This document shows positions 7,265-18,900 of a stretch of 64,000 nt of DNA, piece after piece. Every line of letters begins with the position of its first letter. The stretch's first letter is position 1. The position numbers were made by a program, and so were the translations under genes. The stretch is from Thiosocius sp963736445 (GTDB lineage: Bacteria > Pseudomonadota > Gammaproteobacteria > Chromatiales > Chromatiaceae), in assembly GCA_963736445.1 (NCBI GenBank), contig CAVTOY010000017.1, forward strand, positions 3,122 to 67,121, read 5' to 3'. Below the pieces are notes generated by a model that worked only from the letters and a program-made list of their open reading frames with translations, was not told the origin of the DNA and did no database searches.

Positions 7265-9448
7265 GTGCCAACAAACCTTGGGTGGCCCGGCCGACTGCGC
7301 AACGGCTTACTTCGCCAGTACCAGGCGTTGGCCCTTTCACTCGGTACGATCTTTTTCATCCCCGTGCCGGGTTTCGCAATACTGTTATGGGCAGCGCTTG
7401 TTTTCGAACCACGTTATGCCGGCTTCGCGCTCGTCGGCCTTTCGATCGGTGGCGTCTTTGGTTACGCCCTAAGGATCCGGGACAAGCCACACCTCGGCGG
7501 AGGCCTAAAAGCGAACGCCCTACTCGCGGCACTGATGGTCGCGTGGATCACTGGGCACGCCGGATTGCCGCTCGCGGTGCAGATCGGCCTAGCCATTTTT
7601 TCAGCCGCCAGCGCAGCCATCGTGGCTGCCGCCATCATGCGCGTGCTGCGCAACACCCCATTGCCCTCTCTGGTCTGGGGCTACTGTGTGGTGGCCAGTA
7701 TCTTGTGTTGCACGCTTCCCTCGTGGACCGCGATGGCGGAAAATGCGATGGAGCCATGGCCGTTACCGGCCGGTCCGATCGAGTGGTCACTGATTTTCGT
7801 TCGCTCGCTGGGATCGCTGCTTCACTCGCCGTCGATCGCAGCCGGGCTCGTGGTTGGCTTAGCCATACTGCTCTGGTCGCGCACGATGTTGCTCACCGGC
7901 CTCGTCGGTTGGCTCAGCGGAGCGCTGCTCGCGTTGGCGTTTACAAACCTCGGCGTCGGTTATTTCTGGCAGCCCGCATCCTACAATGCCTTCCTGGCCG
8001 GCATGGCATTGGGCTCAGTCTTCTTCCTGCCTGGTCGAACCAGCCTTTTAATAGCTGCAGTCGGCGGGTGTGGTGCCTCTTTTCTCGCGCTTGGTATACA
8101 GCATCTGCTGCAGTACTCAGCATCTGCATACCTGCCCATTCCAGCTGCGCTGACCATTTGGATCGGCATCGGCGCGCTCACGCTGGTCAAAGACAGCGGC
8201 GATCTTTGGAAGAGCACCACGCTCAGCGTGCCGCCGGAAGAGGCCTGGTGGGCCAAGGCGTATTGGGTGAGGCGTTTCGGCCTGGAGGAAGTACTGCTCA
8301 CCGTCCCGTTGAGGGGGGCGGTGCTTATTGCTCAGGGCTTTGAAGGCGCATCCAGCCATCGCGGGCTTCGGCCCCACGCATTGGACCTGAGGCGGCTACC
8401 GGCGACCGGTGGGGACGACGAGTCCGCGTCGATTTGGGGTGCGGTGGTTACTGCACCGGCCGCAGGCTTTGTTGAGCGAGTGATCGATCAGGTGCCTGAC
8501 AATCCGCTGGGGGCCAGCAATCTTTCCGAGAACTGGGGGAACCATGTCGTCATCCGCTTAGATCAAGGCACATGGGCGACGCTGGCTCACTTGCAGCCAG
8601 GGTCGATTACGGCGGCCGTCGGCATGCGCGCCGAAATCGGCACCTATATTGGTCGAGTCGGGAATTCAGGTCGCTCGACGACCCCACATCTGCACCTGCA
8701 GGTCCAAGGATCCCCCAGTCCGGATTCACCGACTCTTCCGTTCCGACTCGCCAATTTTCAGTCTGTCGCTGACGGCAATTCACTATCGCCGGTGTGGAAT
8801 GCCGCGTCTGTCCCGCGTTTGGGCGATGTCGTTGTGGCCTCCTCGCCCAACCTGGCCGCATACAGGGTGCTCGCGAGCATCGTCCCCGGATCTGCGGTCT
8901 GGTCGGTCGACGTCGATGGCCATGTACCACGCGTTTTCGCGACTGGTGACGAAAGTAAAACCATCGACGTCACCATCGCTCGCGAAACGCAAGGCCGCTG
9001 GCGGCTCGAAACGGGCGACGGAGGTAAGTTGGTTTATGTATCAGCGCCGGACGCATGGCGGGCTATCGCGCTCGATAGGAAGGCCCCGACGCTTCTTAAA
9101 TTGCTGGCAACCGGTGCACCGTCGATACCCTATGCAGTCGTGCAGGGTATGCGCTATGAAGATCCGGTTCCAGTGGCGCCGGCAAGTTGGTGGGGGTTGA
9201 TGATTGCACCCTATCGCAGGCAGCAGTTTGCGATTGCCAGGACGACATGCCTGGACGTGCCGAGCGTCAACAGCCAGGTCATCGAGATCGAAACCAGATT
9301 GTATGGCGACGCGGATACCGCGCCTCACCGCATCTGTTGCACATTCGAATATCAGCGTGGACCGGTAAAGATTCGGGCGGATTTCACGGACGCATCCCTA
9401 ACCTTTTGGCTGCGTTCATTTGTGCCGAGTGAGCCCATCGACGCGTGA
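7265..9448 (+). CDS. Urea transporter-like membrane protein fused to M23 peptidase
   Basis: A 727-residue two-part protein. Residues 1-310 form about ten membrane segments resembling the urea transporter (UT) family: LPSLVWGYCVVAS, an IEWSLIFVRSLGSLLHSPS block and the channel-lining YNAFLAGMALGSVFFLPG repeat. Residues about 350-500 form an M23 (LytM/NlpD-like) domain: a zinc-site region SHRGLRPHALDLR, the GNHVVIRLDQGTW strand, LAHLQPGSI, and the catalytic H475-L-H477 in TTPHLHLQV. A further 230 residues at the C-terminus look beta-rich and are unassigned. The GTG at 7265 follows GGAG at 7252. Expected location is the inner membrane with the peptidase facing the periplasm. No urease genes are nearby, so solute identity is open. 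Confidence 0.8.
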   Translation: MPTNLGWPGRLRNGLLRQYQALALSLGTIFFIPVPGFAILLWAALVFEPRYAGFALVGLSIGGVFGYALRIRDKPHLGGGLKANALLAALMVAWITGHAGLPLAVQIGLAIFSAASAAIVAAAIMRVLRNTPLPSLVWGYCVVASILCCTLPSWTAMAENAMEPWPLPAGPIEWSLIFVRSLGSLLHSPSIAAGLVVGLAILLWSRTMLLTGLVGWLSGALLALAFTNLGVGYFWQPASYNAFLAGMALGSVFFLPGRTSLLIAAVGGCGASFLALGIQHLLQYSASAYLPIPAALTIWIGIGALTLVKDSGDLWKSTTLSVPPEEAWWAKAYWVRRFGLEEVLLTVPLRGAVLIAQGFEGASSHRGLRPHALDLRRLPATGGDDESASIWGAVVTAPAAGFVERVIDQVPDNPLGASNLSENWGNHVVIRLDQGTWATLAHLQPGSITAAVGMRAEIGTYIGRVGNSGRSTTPHLHLQVQGSPSPDSPTLPFRLANFQSVADGNSLSPVWNAASVPRLGDVVVASSPNLAAYRVLASIVPGSAVWSVDVDGHVPRVFATGDESKTIDVTIARETQGRWRLETGDGGKLVYVSAPDAWRAIALDRKAPTLLKLLATGAPSIPYAVVQGMRYEDPVPVAPASWWGLMIAPYRRQQFAIARTTCLDVPSVNSQVIEIETRLYGDADTAPHRICCTFEYQRGPVKIRADFTDASLTFWLRSFVPSEPIDA

Positions 9449-9572
9449 GCGACCATCTCGCCAGGTATTCTCGTAAAGCAGAAAAGCGGCGTAAAAGTGG
9501 GGCCACATCAGCTGTGTGTTGTGTGTGGCGAATTCCTGATTGATGCGGCCAGGGGCGTTTGAAAAAGCCTAT

Positions 9573-9716
9573 TAAAAAGGCCAGCCATGATGGCCCCCTG
9601 TCACTGGGCGTTGGGAAGTAGTGTTTGGCAAGGACACGGCTGACCAGATCCTTGTCAATCTCCACCCCGAATGCTTTGGTGATTTGCGGCGCGATTCGCC
9701 AGTAGCCAAGCGTAGG
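9573..9716 (-). pseudogene. Integrase-type transposase relic
   Basis: About 48 codons read as the block preceding the rve catalytic core of an IS-encoded transposase: GYWRIAPQITKAFGVEIDKD, then LVSRVLAKHYFPTPSDRGPS and WLAF. The adjacent frame is lost on both sides and the DDE residues are missing, so it is a fragment. The flanking 9449-9572 and 9717-9798 contain nothing I recognise. Confidence 0.7.
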
Positions 9717-9798
9717 GAAGGTTGCGCTGTGGAAAATGACTGTCCCAGTTGTTGTGTCAGGGTGACAATTACGAATTCGCCGGGCGCACGCTGGACGG

Positions 9799-10572
9799 TC
9801 AAATAGTCCCGATTGGAAACTCGCGTTGCTGCCAGCTGGCATCGTCGATTCGGCTGTGCTCGACAAATTGTCCGCAGCCCTGTGCATCCAGCAGCAGCAC
9901 GCTAGCGCTGCGCGTACCGTAGTTTCGTCCTGCAAGGGTCCCGTCGATGGCTATGGTGCCCAGCAATCGTTCCGATTCGAGGCCGACGCCGGTATCGGGT
10001 AGCGCTTCATCGGCCGGTTGTGTCTGGTCGCGCAGCAGCTCGAAGAGTTGTTTGGGGCTCGGCTCAGTGTGATCAATCGCCTTGGCCAGTAATTGGCGGC
10101 CGCGTTTCACCTTGGGCCAATCGCTGTCCAGCGGCCCGTTGCATACCCCATGTATACCTGGCGGCAAGCGGCGGGTCGGCGCGCCGCGGTTGCTGGCGCA
10201 GTAAAGATCCTCGCCGTCGGCCAGTAGCAGGTTGTAGCCCCGATAGTGATTGGCGCGTTCGATCAACCCGGCGAGATAGCTTTCGGCGGGCGCATCGCAC
10301 AGTAGGTAGTCAGTCACCAGTTCGCCGCGCGAACGTGCTTCTGCCGGACCCTGCTCCAACTCGCGGAAATTCGTCACAGCGGCAAAGCGGCCAGCGGCGT
10401 CGACCCCCATCCAGCTGCCGCCGGCTTCGAGATCCTGTCCTGCAATCATACCGCTGGCCCCCGGCCAGCGTTGCGCCGGCAGGGTGGGGCGGGCGTAGAA
10501 CTCGTCGCGATTGGCGGCGACAATCAGCGGGTAGCGGGGATGCACCCGCCAGGCGATAAGGACCAGGCACAT
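9799..10572 (-). CDS. NRDE-family protein (TANGO2 homologue)
   Basis: A 257-residue protein of the NRDE/TANGO2 family. It begins MCLVLIAWR, with Cys2 at the position of a possible N-terminal nucleophile, and carries the name-giving NRDE motif at about residue 21 (VAANRDEFYARPT) and a GSWMGVDAAGRFAAVTNFR block. Length matches the family (about 250-260). The biochemical function remains unsettled; eukaryotic relatives affect heme and lipid handling. The ATG at 10572 directly gives the conserved N-terminus. It is a monocistronic-looking gene between a transposase relic and the rhomboid gene. Confidence 0.92.
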   Translation of the reverse strand: MCLVLIAWRVHPRYPLIVAANRDEFYARPTLPAQRWPGASGMIAGQDLEAGGSWMGVDAAGRFAAVTNFRELEQGPAEARSRGELVTDYLLCDAPAESYLAGLIERANHYRGYNLLLADGEDLYCASNRGAPTRRLPPGIHGVCNGPLDSDWPKVKRGRQLLAKAIDHTEPSPKQLFELLRDQTQPADEALPDTGVGLESERLLGTIAIDGTLAGRNYGTRSASVLLLDAQGCGQFVEHSRIDDASWQQREFPIGTI

Positions 10573-10841
10573 GGTAGAGCGGCTCGCTGAACACGCAGCG
10601 ACTATAACATCGGCATGCGCTGAATCCGGGGCTCTGCGTGCTTCCGTGTCTCCGCCGCGTAGCTTCTTCTGTGCTACGGGAATCCCGCGCCAGCCACCGC
10701 TCGCACAGCGGCGGGTGGTTGCGCCAGTAATTTCTGATGGTAAGTCGCCGACGAGTGAAGTGTGTACGCGAACGGCAACTGACGGATCTGCAGTACTTTG
10801 TGAGTGGTATTCTAGCTTGCGATGCGGAGCAGTCAGGTTGC

Positions 10842-11531
10842 CTATACTTCGGAGCTTTCATCAGGGGGTCTATTGTCGGCCTCATTCTCCCAGTCATAAT
10901 GCTTCTCTGCTGGTCTTGGGTCCCACCGCCAGAACAGCAGCGCCGCTAAGACACCAGCTGTGCCACCGAACAGGTGGTACTCGAACGAGACGCCTTCTTC
11001 GCTTGGCAACACGCCCCAAAACATGCCGCCAAACAGCAAGGAAGCCATCATCATCAGCGCGATGGAACGTCTATCCCTCCGAAGCATGCTGACTACTAAT
11101 AGGAAAAAGAACAAGCCGTGTGTCAGACCACTCGCGCCGATATGGAAGCTGGGGCGACCAAACAGCCAGACCCCAGTACCGGATAGCACCCAGATCATTG
11201 CCAATACCCACCAGCGGGACTTCGGGTAACCGTACAGCAGGGCGGTGCCCAGAATCAGCACACCAAATGTATTTGCCGCGATATGCGCGAACGAGCCATG
11301 TATCAGCGGTCCGAACAAGACGCCCACCAAACTTTGCGGAGAGAGTGGATACACGCCCAGAGTAACGAGCGGCCAATCCAAGAGCCACTCCCATAGCTTG
11401 ATACACCATAGAAGACCGACAAAGGAGATGCTCAGTATGGCGCTTCTACGCAGTATCGGGTCTGATTGCATTCTCAGCACATGGGGGCAGGTAACTAAGA
11501 ACAAAAGGTTGCCTGGGTAAGGGCATTTCAC
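10842..11531 (-). CDS. Rhomboid-family intramembrane serine protease
   Basis: A 229-residue membrane protein with about six membrane helices. The rhomboid catalytic dyad is present: Ser134 in HIGASGLTHG and His186 in FEYHLFGG. The HGSFAHIAANTF segment after the first helices is the rhomboid H-x(3-4)-H-x2-N element. It should cleave membrane-anchored substrates within the inner membrane. The alternative start at Met21 (11471, MQSDPILRR) gives a more usual N-terminus and I cannot decide between them. The C-terminal tail is acidic and hydrophilic. Confidence 0.9.
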   Translation of the reverse strand: MKCPYPGNLLFLVTCPHVLRMQSDPILRRSAILSISFVGLLWCIKLWEWLLDWPLVTLGVYPLSPQSLVGVLFGPLIHGSFAHIAANTFGVLILGTALLYGYPKSRWWVLAMIWVLSGTGVWLFGRPSFHIGASGLTHGLFFFLLVVSMLRRDRRSIALMMMASLLFGGMFWGVLPSEEGVSFEYHLFGGTAGVLAALLFWRWDPRPAEKHYDWENEADNRPPDESSEV

Positions 11532-11568
11532 TCGCTCTTTGCCAATGCCAAGCCGCCATTCATAGTGA

Positions 11569-11616
11569 GGTCCTCAATTCTTGAGGACCAAAGCTGTCGT
11601 CGAAATCGACGACAGC
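11569..11616. other. Two adjacent perfect hairpins
   Basis: A hairpin with 9-bp arms GGTCCTCAA/TTGAGGACC and a 3-base loop (11569-11589) is followed after three bases by a hairpin with 10-bp arms GCTGTCGTCG/CGACGACAGC and a 4-base loop (11593-11616). Neither is followed by a T run on either strand. They lie in the 317-bp gap between the divergent rhomboid and OmpA-domain genes. The rest of the gap holds nothing I recognise. Confidence 0.6.
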
Positions 11617-11848
11617 CCTTCAACACATGGAGCGCGGCCATTTGATCGTTTGCCGCCTGGAATGGGTGCATGGCGCCAATGCGGTGCGCAAGAGCTATGA
11701 GCGTCTCTGAATACCCGGCTGCCGGCGAGCAGGCTGAATGCCGTGGTCCGCCGTAGCGTTGGCTGGCCCGGCCGGGTTTAGCACGGTAGTCACGGCGTTC
11801 CTGAACTAGACTTGTGTCTGAAAAGAATAATTGCAGGGAGCGGCGCGG

Positions 11849-12922
11849 ATGACGGCCACGACCAATGCCGCAGTCGCCGGGCAGCGCGACGAACTGGTGG
11901 GCAAGATCGACGATGAGGTAGGCCGTAAGGTCAATCTCGGCGATCGTTTGCTGCATTATCACCGCGCGATCCTGCAGAATCTGCCATTCAACGGTATCCC
12001 GGAGCTGCTGACCGACGAGCACCGCGCGGCGGTCGACCGCCTGGTCGAGAAGCACGGCCGGCGCAACCTGCGGATTCGCGTCAAGCGCATCGTGGGTTAT
12101 GCCAGCAAGGTCGGTGACGAACAGGCCAACCTGCTGCTGTCCGAGCAGCGGGCGCAGGCCGTGCATGAGTACCTGCTGAGCAAGGCCGTCGAGGCGGGTA
12201 TCGATCCCGATGAAATCTTCATTTCCAACTTCTCGGTGATCGCGAGGGGCGAATCGGATCTGCCGTATGCCACCAATGTGGCAGAAGACAATCCGTTGAA
12301 TCGACGCGTCGAAATCGTCTACCTGCTGATCATCGATCTGCCGCCGCCGGCCGATGCCGCCGCGGGGCCGACCAGCACCTTGTGGAAGATCGATTTCGGA
12401 CCGGCGGGTGCCGGTTTTTTTCTGCAGGCCGGTGCCGGCACGCTGACCATGCTACCGGATGGCGGCGAGGGCAGTCCGGACGAACCGATCATCAGATCGT
12501 TCACGTTCGAGCAGCTGGGTTTTTCGATCGGCTTGTTCGAAAAACTAAAGAAAGCGAAGTTCATCAAGAAGTTTCCACAGCTGCGGCGCGCTTTGGCGCT
12601 GCTGCATCCGGGCAGACCCGGCAACTATCCAAAGACATCGTCGCTGCTGCAGAACATCGGCTTCAGCGTCGACATCGTTTCTGAGGGTGGCGAATTCGAG
12701 ACCAGCCTGCGACTGTCGTTCAATGACATGCAGTCATTCAACTACAACACACTGTCGGCCAGCCTCAGTATTCTCGGCAAGGGCGAGGCAACGCTGCTGA
12801 TACTGCACAGCAGTCATTTCTTCTCACCAACCGTCATCATCGGGTTCGGTCAGAACATCGCCGTGCCCGATGTGGAGGCCGGAATCGTCCCGGTGGGCTT
12901 CGTGCAAGTGAGTCTCGACTGA
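11849..12922 (+). CDS. OmpA-domain protein, partner of the giant beta-rich protein
   Basis: A 357-residue protein. Residues about 45-160 resemble the OmpA C-terminal peptidoglycan-binding fold: a predicted helix LLLSEQRAQAVHEYLLSKAV and the closing NPLNRRVEIVYL with its conserved asparagine and arginine. The remaining 190 residues have no recognisable family and are rich in alternating hydrophobic strands, with one basic segment (KLKKAKFIKKFPQLRR). No signal peptide or membrane helix is visible, which is odd for a peptidoglycan-binding domain. I start at the ATG at 11849, which has GGGAG upstream. The stop is 2 bp from the start of the 2194-residue neighbour, so the two are surely co-transcribed. 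Confidence 0.75.
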   Translation: MTATTNAAVAGQRDELVGKIDDEVGRKVNLGDRLLHYHRAILQNLPFNGIPELLTDEHRAAVDRLVEKHGRRNLRIRVKRIVGYASKVGDEQANLLLSEQRAQAVHEYLLSKAVEAGIDPDEIFISNFSVIARGESDLPYATNVAEDNPLNRRVEIVYLLIIDLPPPADAAAGPTSTLWKIDFGPAGAGFFLQAGAGTLTMLPDGGEGSPDEPIIRSFTFEQLGFSIGLFEKLKKAKFIKKFPQLRRALALLHPGRPGNYPKTSSLLQNIGFSVDIVSEGGEFETSLRLSFNDMQSFNYNTLSASLSILGKGEATLLILHSSHFFSPTVIIGFGQNIAVPDVEAGIVPVGFVQVSLD

Positions 12923-12924
12923 TC

Positions 12925-15900
12925 ATGAATACCCTCAATTCATTCGACAGTCTGTTCGCGGCAGTGGACCTGAGGCCGCTGCAGCCTATGCTCGATCAAC
13001 TCTTCGGTGACCTGACCGAGCATATCGAGATCGCCGATTTCTTCGAGTCCGAGGAGGATGGTGTTGTCAGCTATACGTTGATACTCGGTGTGCGGCAAAG
13101 CATCCTGTTCCCGGTTCCGGGGTTCAGTAATATCCAGCTCGGTATCGTACGTGACAACGAAGACGAGATGCCGCTGATCCTGGGCGAGCTGGTTGTCGAA
13201 GGTGCTCCGCTGCGTGTCTCGATCCGGCACTTTCCGTTGCGCGTCGTCATCAACAATCCACTGCTGCAGCCGGTCGTTGCCGAAGAAGACGAGGCAGAGG
13301 TGCTCGATGGCTTCTCATTCGAACTGGAAGGTGCGCTGGCGGTCGGTGCCGACCTTGCCATCGCTGCCGAATTGGAAAGTTTCTCCCTGCCGCCGTTCAC
13401 CATTGTCGGGACCGGCATCCTGTTGGGCTTGCAGACCTGTCGCCTGATCACACAGGCAGCAGACGTCGACGACGAACTGCTTGAGCTGGGGTTCGATGAC
13501 AACTTCCGCGGCATGCATGCGGCCAGTGCCCAGTTCTATTGGGACATTCCGTTTGCCGTCGTCGGGGGCGGGTTACCCGGGCTGCGCGCAGACCTCGAGA
13601 GGCTTGCGCTCGGCAACCAGGGGATATCCGTTGCGGCCACGCTGACCTGGCCCGTTGCACAGGACGGTCGACAGTTCGGTCTCGCGCACACCGAACTACA
13701 CGGTGCGCTTTTCGGCTGGGAATGTGCGCTCGAACAGCTGCAATTGGTCATCGAGCGCAATACGCCGATCGGGACCAGCGCGACAGCGTATCTGCGCATA
13801 CCGTTTCTTGATCGAATCGTGCGTACCGAACTTGGCTATCGCGAGGCGGACGACCAGGGCTACCGCTTCAATCTGATCATCGACCAGGCCGGCGGCCCGC
13901 TGATCAGCGTTGTTCTGGGCGACGACAGTTACGCCTTACAGCTTGCCAATCTGCGCATTGAGGGTGGCTTCACCAGTGAGGGTGAGTTCGCGGTCGAGGG
14001 ACAGGCCGACATCACACTCGGCCTGCCGGGTCTGACTGTCACCGCGACAACGGCACAGCTGTCGGTCGAACACCTCTCCAGCCATGATGTCCTGCGCATC
14101 ACCTTGCCACAGGTAGAGATCGAAGGTTACGGAGAGCTTGAGCAGGCCCAGCTGATCGTTGTGTTCGCCGACGATGATGAGGGCAACCCTGAACTGCAGA
14201 TGCTGGAGCTAGTTGCCACGGTGCAATGGCAGGACATCAGCGACCGCATTCAGCTCGACCTTAGCCTGCCATTGCTGCCGTTGCCGCCGGATAATGCCGA
14301 GGTCACGCTGCGTGCATTGTGGATCGGTGATCAGCTTCAGTTCACCCTCGATGCGGCGCTGGACGAGGTCGACAACCTCTGGCGATTCATACCCGAGGCC
14401 GCGCGACCGCAGGTCGACGACGCCCGCATCGAGATCGCATTGGTCTTCGATGGTGACGATTTCAAGGGTGAGCTCGGGCTGGCCTTCGCCCTGCGTTTAC
14501 CGGATTTCGCCGGTTTGCTGCCAGTCGGCATCAGTGATGCCCTATCGATCGAAACTGCGGATGAATCCGATCAGATCCATCTCCGTTTCGTCGCCGAGAT
14601 CGGTACCCCGGCCGATGACGACAGTGCCGGCAAGTTGACCGCCACTGTCGAAGACCCACTTTCGCTGTCCTTGCAGCTGCCTGGTCTGGCCTTGCCGCAA
14701 GCGCCAATCCAGATAGCGATCACCGACATCGGGATAGCGCTTGCGGCAGACGGCGCCGAGATCAGCGGCATATTCGAGTTCAGTGGCGACTTCATACTGC
14801 ACCCGATACTGCCCGAGTCAGCGTTCGGCTCGGCGCCACCGATGATGGCGCAGCAGCTCGATCGCCTGCTGAAGCTGGCAAGCCAGGTCGATCTGAGGGG
14901 GACTGCCGCACTGAAAATGGGTATTGCGATTGACAATGCCTGGTTCGAGGCGGAATGCACCTTCGACCAGGCAGGGCTGGAACTGGACCTGTTCGACATG
15001 CTGGCCGGCGTGACCGGTGCGGCCGATACGTTGTTCGGCGCCGGCACCGCGAACGAGATCGATCTGGATATCGACGTTGCGGTTGAATTGCGTCGCATCT
15101 CGCTGTCCATCGGCAGCGCCACGCCGAGCGCGGACGGTGTGCCGTTCGGCTTTGGTATCAGTGCGATGTTCAGTTTTGCGGGGCAGTCTGCCGATCTCGT
15201 TTTCGACCTCACTCACGAGAGCCTGAGTTTCGGCATCGACCAGCTCCGCATCCCGATCGCCATTCCGCAGCTGCCGCTCAATCGTGCGGATCTCGACCGA
15301 CTGCGCGATGCGGCCGGACAATGGGACTACGTCAACCGCTGGCAGGCGGAGATCGAGCCCGAGCTGGATGAGTTGATCGACGAAGACAACCGCCAGCTCG
15401 ACGAGGCGCGCGAACTGCTGGCGCAGTACCAGGATGGCGACGCCGAAGCTTACGCCTTGTTCGAGCTAGAGTTCCGCACCATTCCCGCGATCCAGAAGCG
15501 CGTGTTTGATGTCGTCGGCCGTAAGTTCCTGTACCAGGCGGCACTGGCCGTGCACCAGATGCTAGGCCGACTCGGCGTCGAGGGCAGCCAGGCGACCTAC
15601 CAACAGGGGATGGAGATCTACCAAGATGCCGTCGATGCCGTGCTGGGCTCGCTGCATTTCGACACCCAGTTGCAGTTCGAGATCAGCGATGCGCGCTTCG
15701 TGTTGCCGTTCAACGACCCGTCGGCTATTCGCGTCGAGGGTGGCGCATCGATCAAGGGTTTCGCGCCCGACGATCCGCTGGCGCCGCTCGGCGATCTGGT
15801 GTTCAAACTTGGCCTGTCGGCCGACGCCATCTACTTTGCCGTCGAAGGTGGCGCCGCGTCAATCCCGCTGCCCGACTTCGGGCGCTATCCCGGTAGTGCG

Positions 15901-18900
15901 GTCCATCTCGATCGCCTGGTGATCGGTTATGGCTACAGCAAGAACAGCCTTAAGATCGACTTTGCCGGCGAACTGATCCTGTCTGAACGGCTGATAGATG
16001 ATGCCGATACCTCGGCCGAACTCGGTTTCGGCATACGCCTGCCCGAGAACAACAAGCTGCAGTTCAAGCTCGACCTGATCCCGGTCACGCTGGGCGAGGT
16101 CGACTTCGTTATCCCGCTGGTGGCGTTCGACATCGATCTGCGCAGTGATAGGCCACCGCCAGCGGCGCCCTTAGGTACCTGCCGGCCAGCGTGGGACGGC
16201 CTGCAACTGCACGTGCCCGGCATTGTGCATGCGGACCTGAGACGTCTTGCCTTCTCGCCGTTCTTCGGCCCGCTGCCGGCGGCCAATTACGACTATATCT
16301 ACGACCTGGAGCTGGGCAACGACGAAGTCGGACTGCGGCACGTTGCCGACTACCGCATGATCGCGCCGATCGCCGGCACCATCCCGATCCCGTTCCTGGC
16401 CGATACGGTGCCGTTCTTCGAGCGCTTCTGCCTCGACCTGCGCATCGCCGGATTCGGGCTGAAGTTCGATCTCGCGCGGCCATTCCCGAAACCGAGTCCG
16501 CTGCTGATCTTCGAGCTGCTCGGTTTCCTGTCCGATACCTCGGTACCGATCGATCCGAACGGCCACATAGCGGCGCTGATGTATGCCGAGCTCTATCACG
16601 GTCGCATCACGGTGCCGGAGCGGATACAGGCCCTGTTCCCCGCGGCCAACGGTATTCTCGGTCAGGATCTGCAGGCGAAGATCGATGTCACGACGATCAT
16701 CGCGATGTACCAGCAGCTTCAGGGGCTGTGGGACGCACTGCGGCAGCGCCTCGCCGACAGCACCGCGTCGACTGGCGACTGGCTGCAGGAACTGGCCGAC
16801 AACCCCCCGGCGGTCGCCATAGCCGAGTTATTGCGCCTGTTGCCCGAGTCGCTCACCACGTTGCAACTCGAAGGGCGGTTCTTGCACTTCGAGGCCAGCG
16901 CGACGTTCATGCTGGAACTGGCGAACGACATCAATGCCGAGTTCGGCGATGCTGCGCAACCGGTGCCACCGCCCCCGTCGGGCGAGGCCTATGAGTTGGT
17001 CTATGCCAACGATTTCAGCGCGGCATCGTTAGTCGGCTGGCAACGCTACAACCATGGTCTCAAGCGAGGCGTCGGAAATTGGCGGGTCGTGCAGGGCCAG
17101 CTGCTGCAGGACAACAATGTCGGTGACAACTCGCCCGGGCGCTATGGCGCGATGCTGGTCTACGAGGCATTGGAGATCGACGACCTGCGCCTGCTGGTCA
17201 GCGCCAGCTCGACCGACAACGACGGTCTCGGTGTGGTGTTCCATGTGCAGAACGAGCGCACCTTCTACCGTTTCCGCATGACCGAGGAGCAGCACGAGTG
17301 GCGTCTCGACAAACTCGACGACGGCCGGGTCACCACGCTGTTCAGCAGTGAACGCAGCTTTGTCCGCGACAAGCGGTATGACATCCGATTAGAAACCGTC
17401 AGCCGTGCCGGCGTTGGCGCGGGTCTGCCGACGCGCAATGCCCGCCGGGGTAACGGGCGGCCCGGTGAGCCTCTCGACGTTGACGCGCTGGTGGTTGCGA
17501 AGCAGCGGCAGCCATTGTCGATTACGCGTATCCGTATCTGGGTGGACGGCGTTGCCTGGTGCGATGTCGACGATGCCGATGACGCGCTCACGTATGGGCA
17601 CGTAGGACTCGACAGCTGGTGGAACAGCGGTGCGCGCTTTGATGACCTGCAGCTGTTTGCGCGCTGGCAACCGATACTCGGCATCGGTCAACCGCTGCAT
17701 GCCGATGCGCTGCCCGCACTCGCCAGTACCTTGTCCGGTCCGAGCGGCGAGCCGCCCGCCGCGCTGGCGGCGTTCTCGCGCCAGGACATCGCTGCGGCGA
17801 TGGCCAGTGCCCCGGCTCTTGCCGTCGCCATGACGGCGCGGGTGGGACTGGCCGGCAGCCGGGTATTCTCGATGATCGGTTGGATGGGCAGCGACGGTCA
17901 TTACGGTTTGTTGTCGCGCCTGGGCCTGTCGCCGCTTCAGCTTAACGTGGCCGGCATACAGATACCGCTGCCGCTGCAGATGGATGGTCGCTTGGCGTTG
18001 TCCGGCCACAGTGCGGGCGCCGACTCGTATGTCGAGGCCGAGGCCAAGGGTTATGCAGACTGGGCGCTGCTACCCGGCGGTGCCGGCGGAGTGCCGCTGG
18101 CGCGCCTGCTTATCGGTACAGCCGAAGCCCCGGTTACGTTGCGTATATCATCCGATCGCGAGTTTGCATTGCAGGGCGCCGGTGAACTGCAGCTTTTCGC
18201 GCAACAGCTGGTTATCGAAGGCGAACTCGACGTGAGCCATGCGCATGCCCAGATCAACGGTGCGCTGACATTCGCGCCGGATGTTTTCATTGCCGGTCAA
18301 CGGTTGCTGTCATTGCAGGCCGCCATGCAGGGACATGTCGGACCCGGTCAGGCGATGGTGTTGCAGGGTGCGGGTACGCTGTCGCTGTTCGGTCGTGCCT
18401 TCACGGCCGGTTCGGTGCACATCGCCGAACGCGTCATCGAGCTCAACGCCGAGCTTGGGGCAGGTAGCCGTATCGGCAGCTGGTCACCGGCCGGGCTGCC
18501 GCTCAAGCAGATCCGGCTGGCGTTGGCGGGTCGACTCGATTTCGGTTCATCGGTACCTGCGCTCAGGCTGCGCGGCGATGGCGGCTTCAAACTGTATGGT
18601 GTCCAGGTCGAAGGCAACTGCCGGATCGAGGCTCAGGGCAACGACTGGTTGCTCGCGGCATCAGGCCGGCTGTTCTGGCAGGGGCGCAACTGGATCGATG
18701 GCTCGCTTACGCTGAGCGATGACGGGATTGAGATCAGCGGTCGTGCCGACTTCGGCATCCGCCTGACACCGACCCAGCTGCCGGCAGGGATAGAGATCGC
18801 CGGTCTGCATCTGCGTGCCTCGGTCTCGGGACACTTCACGCTGAACAGTGCCGGCCAGCTGGTGAGCTGGACCTTTGACCTCGATTGGCAGCTTGCGGTC

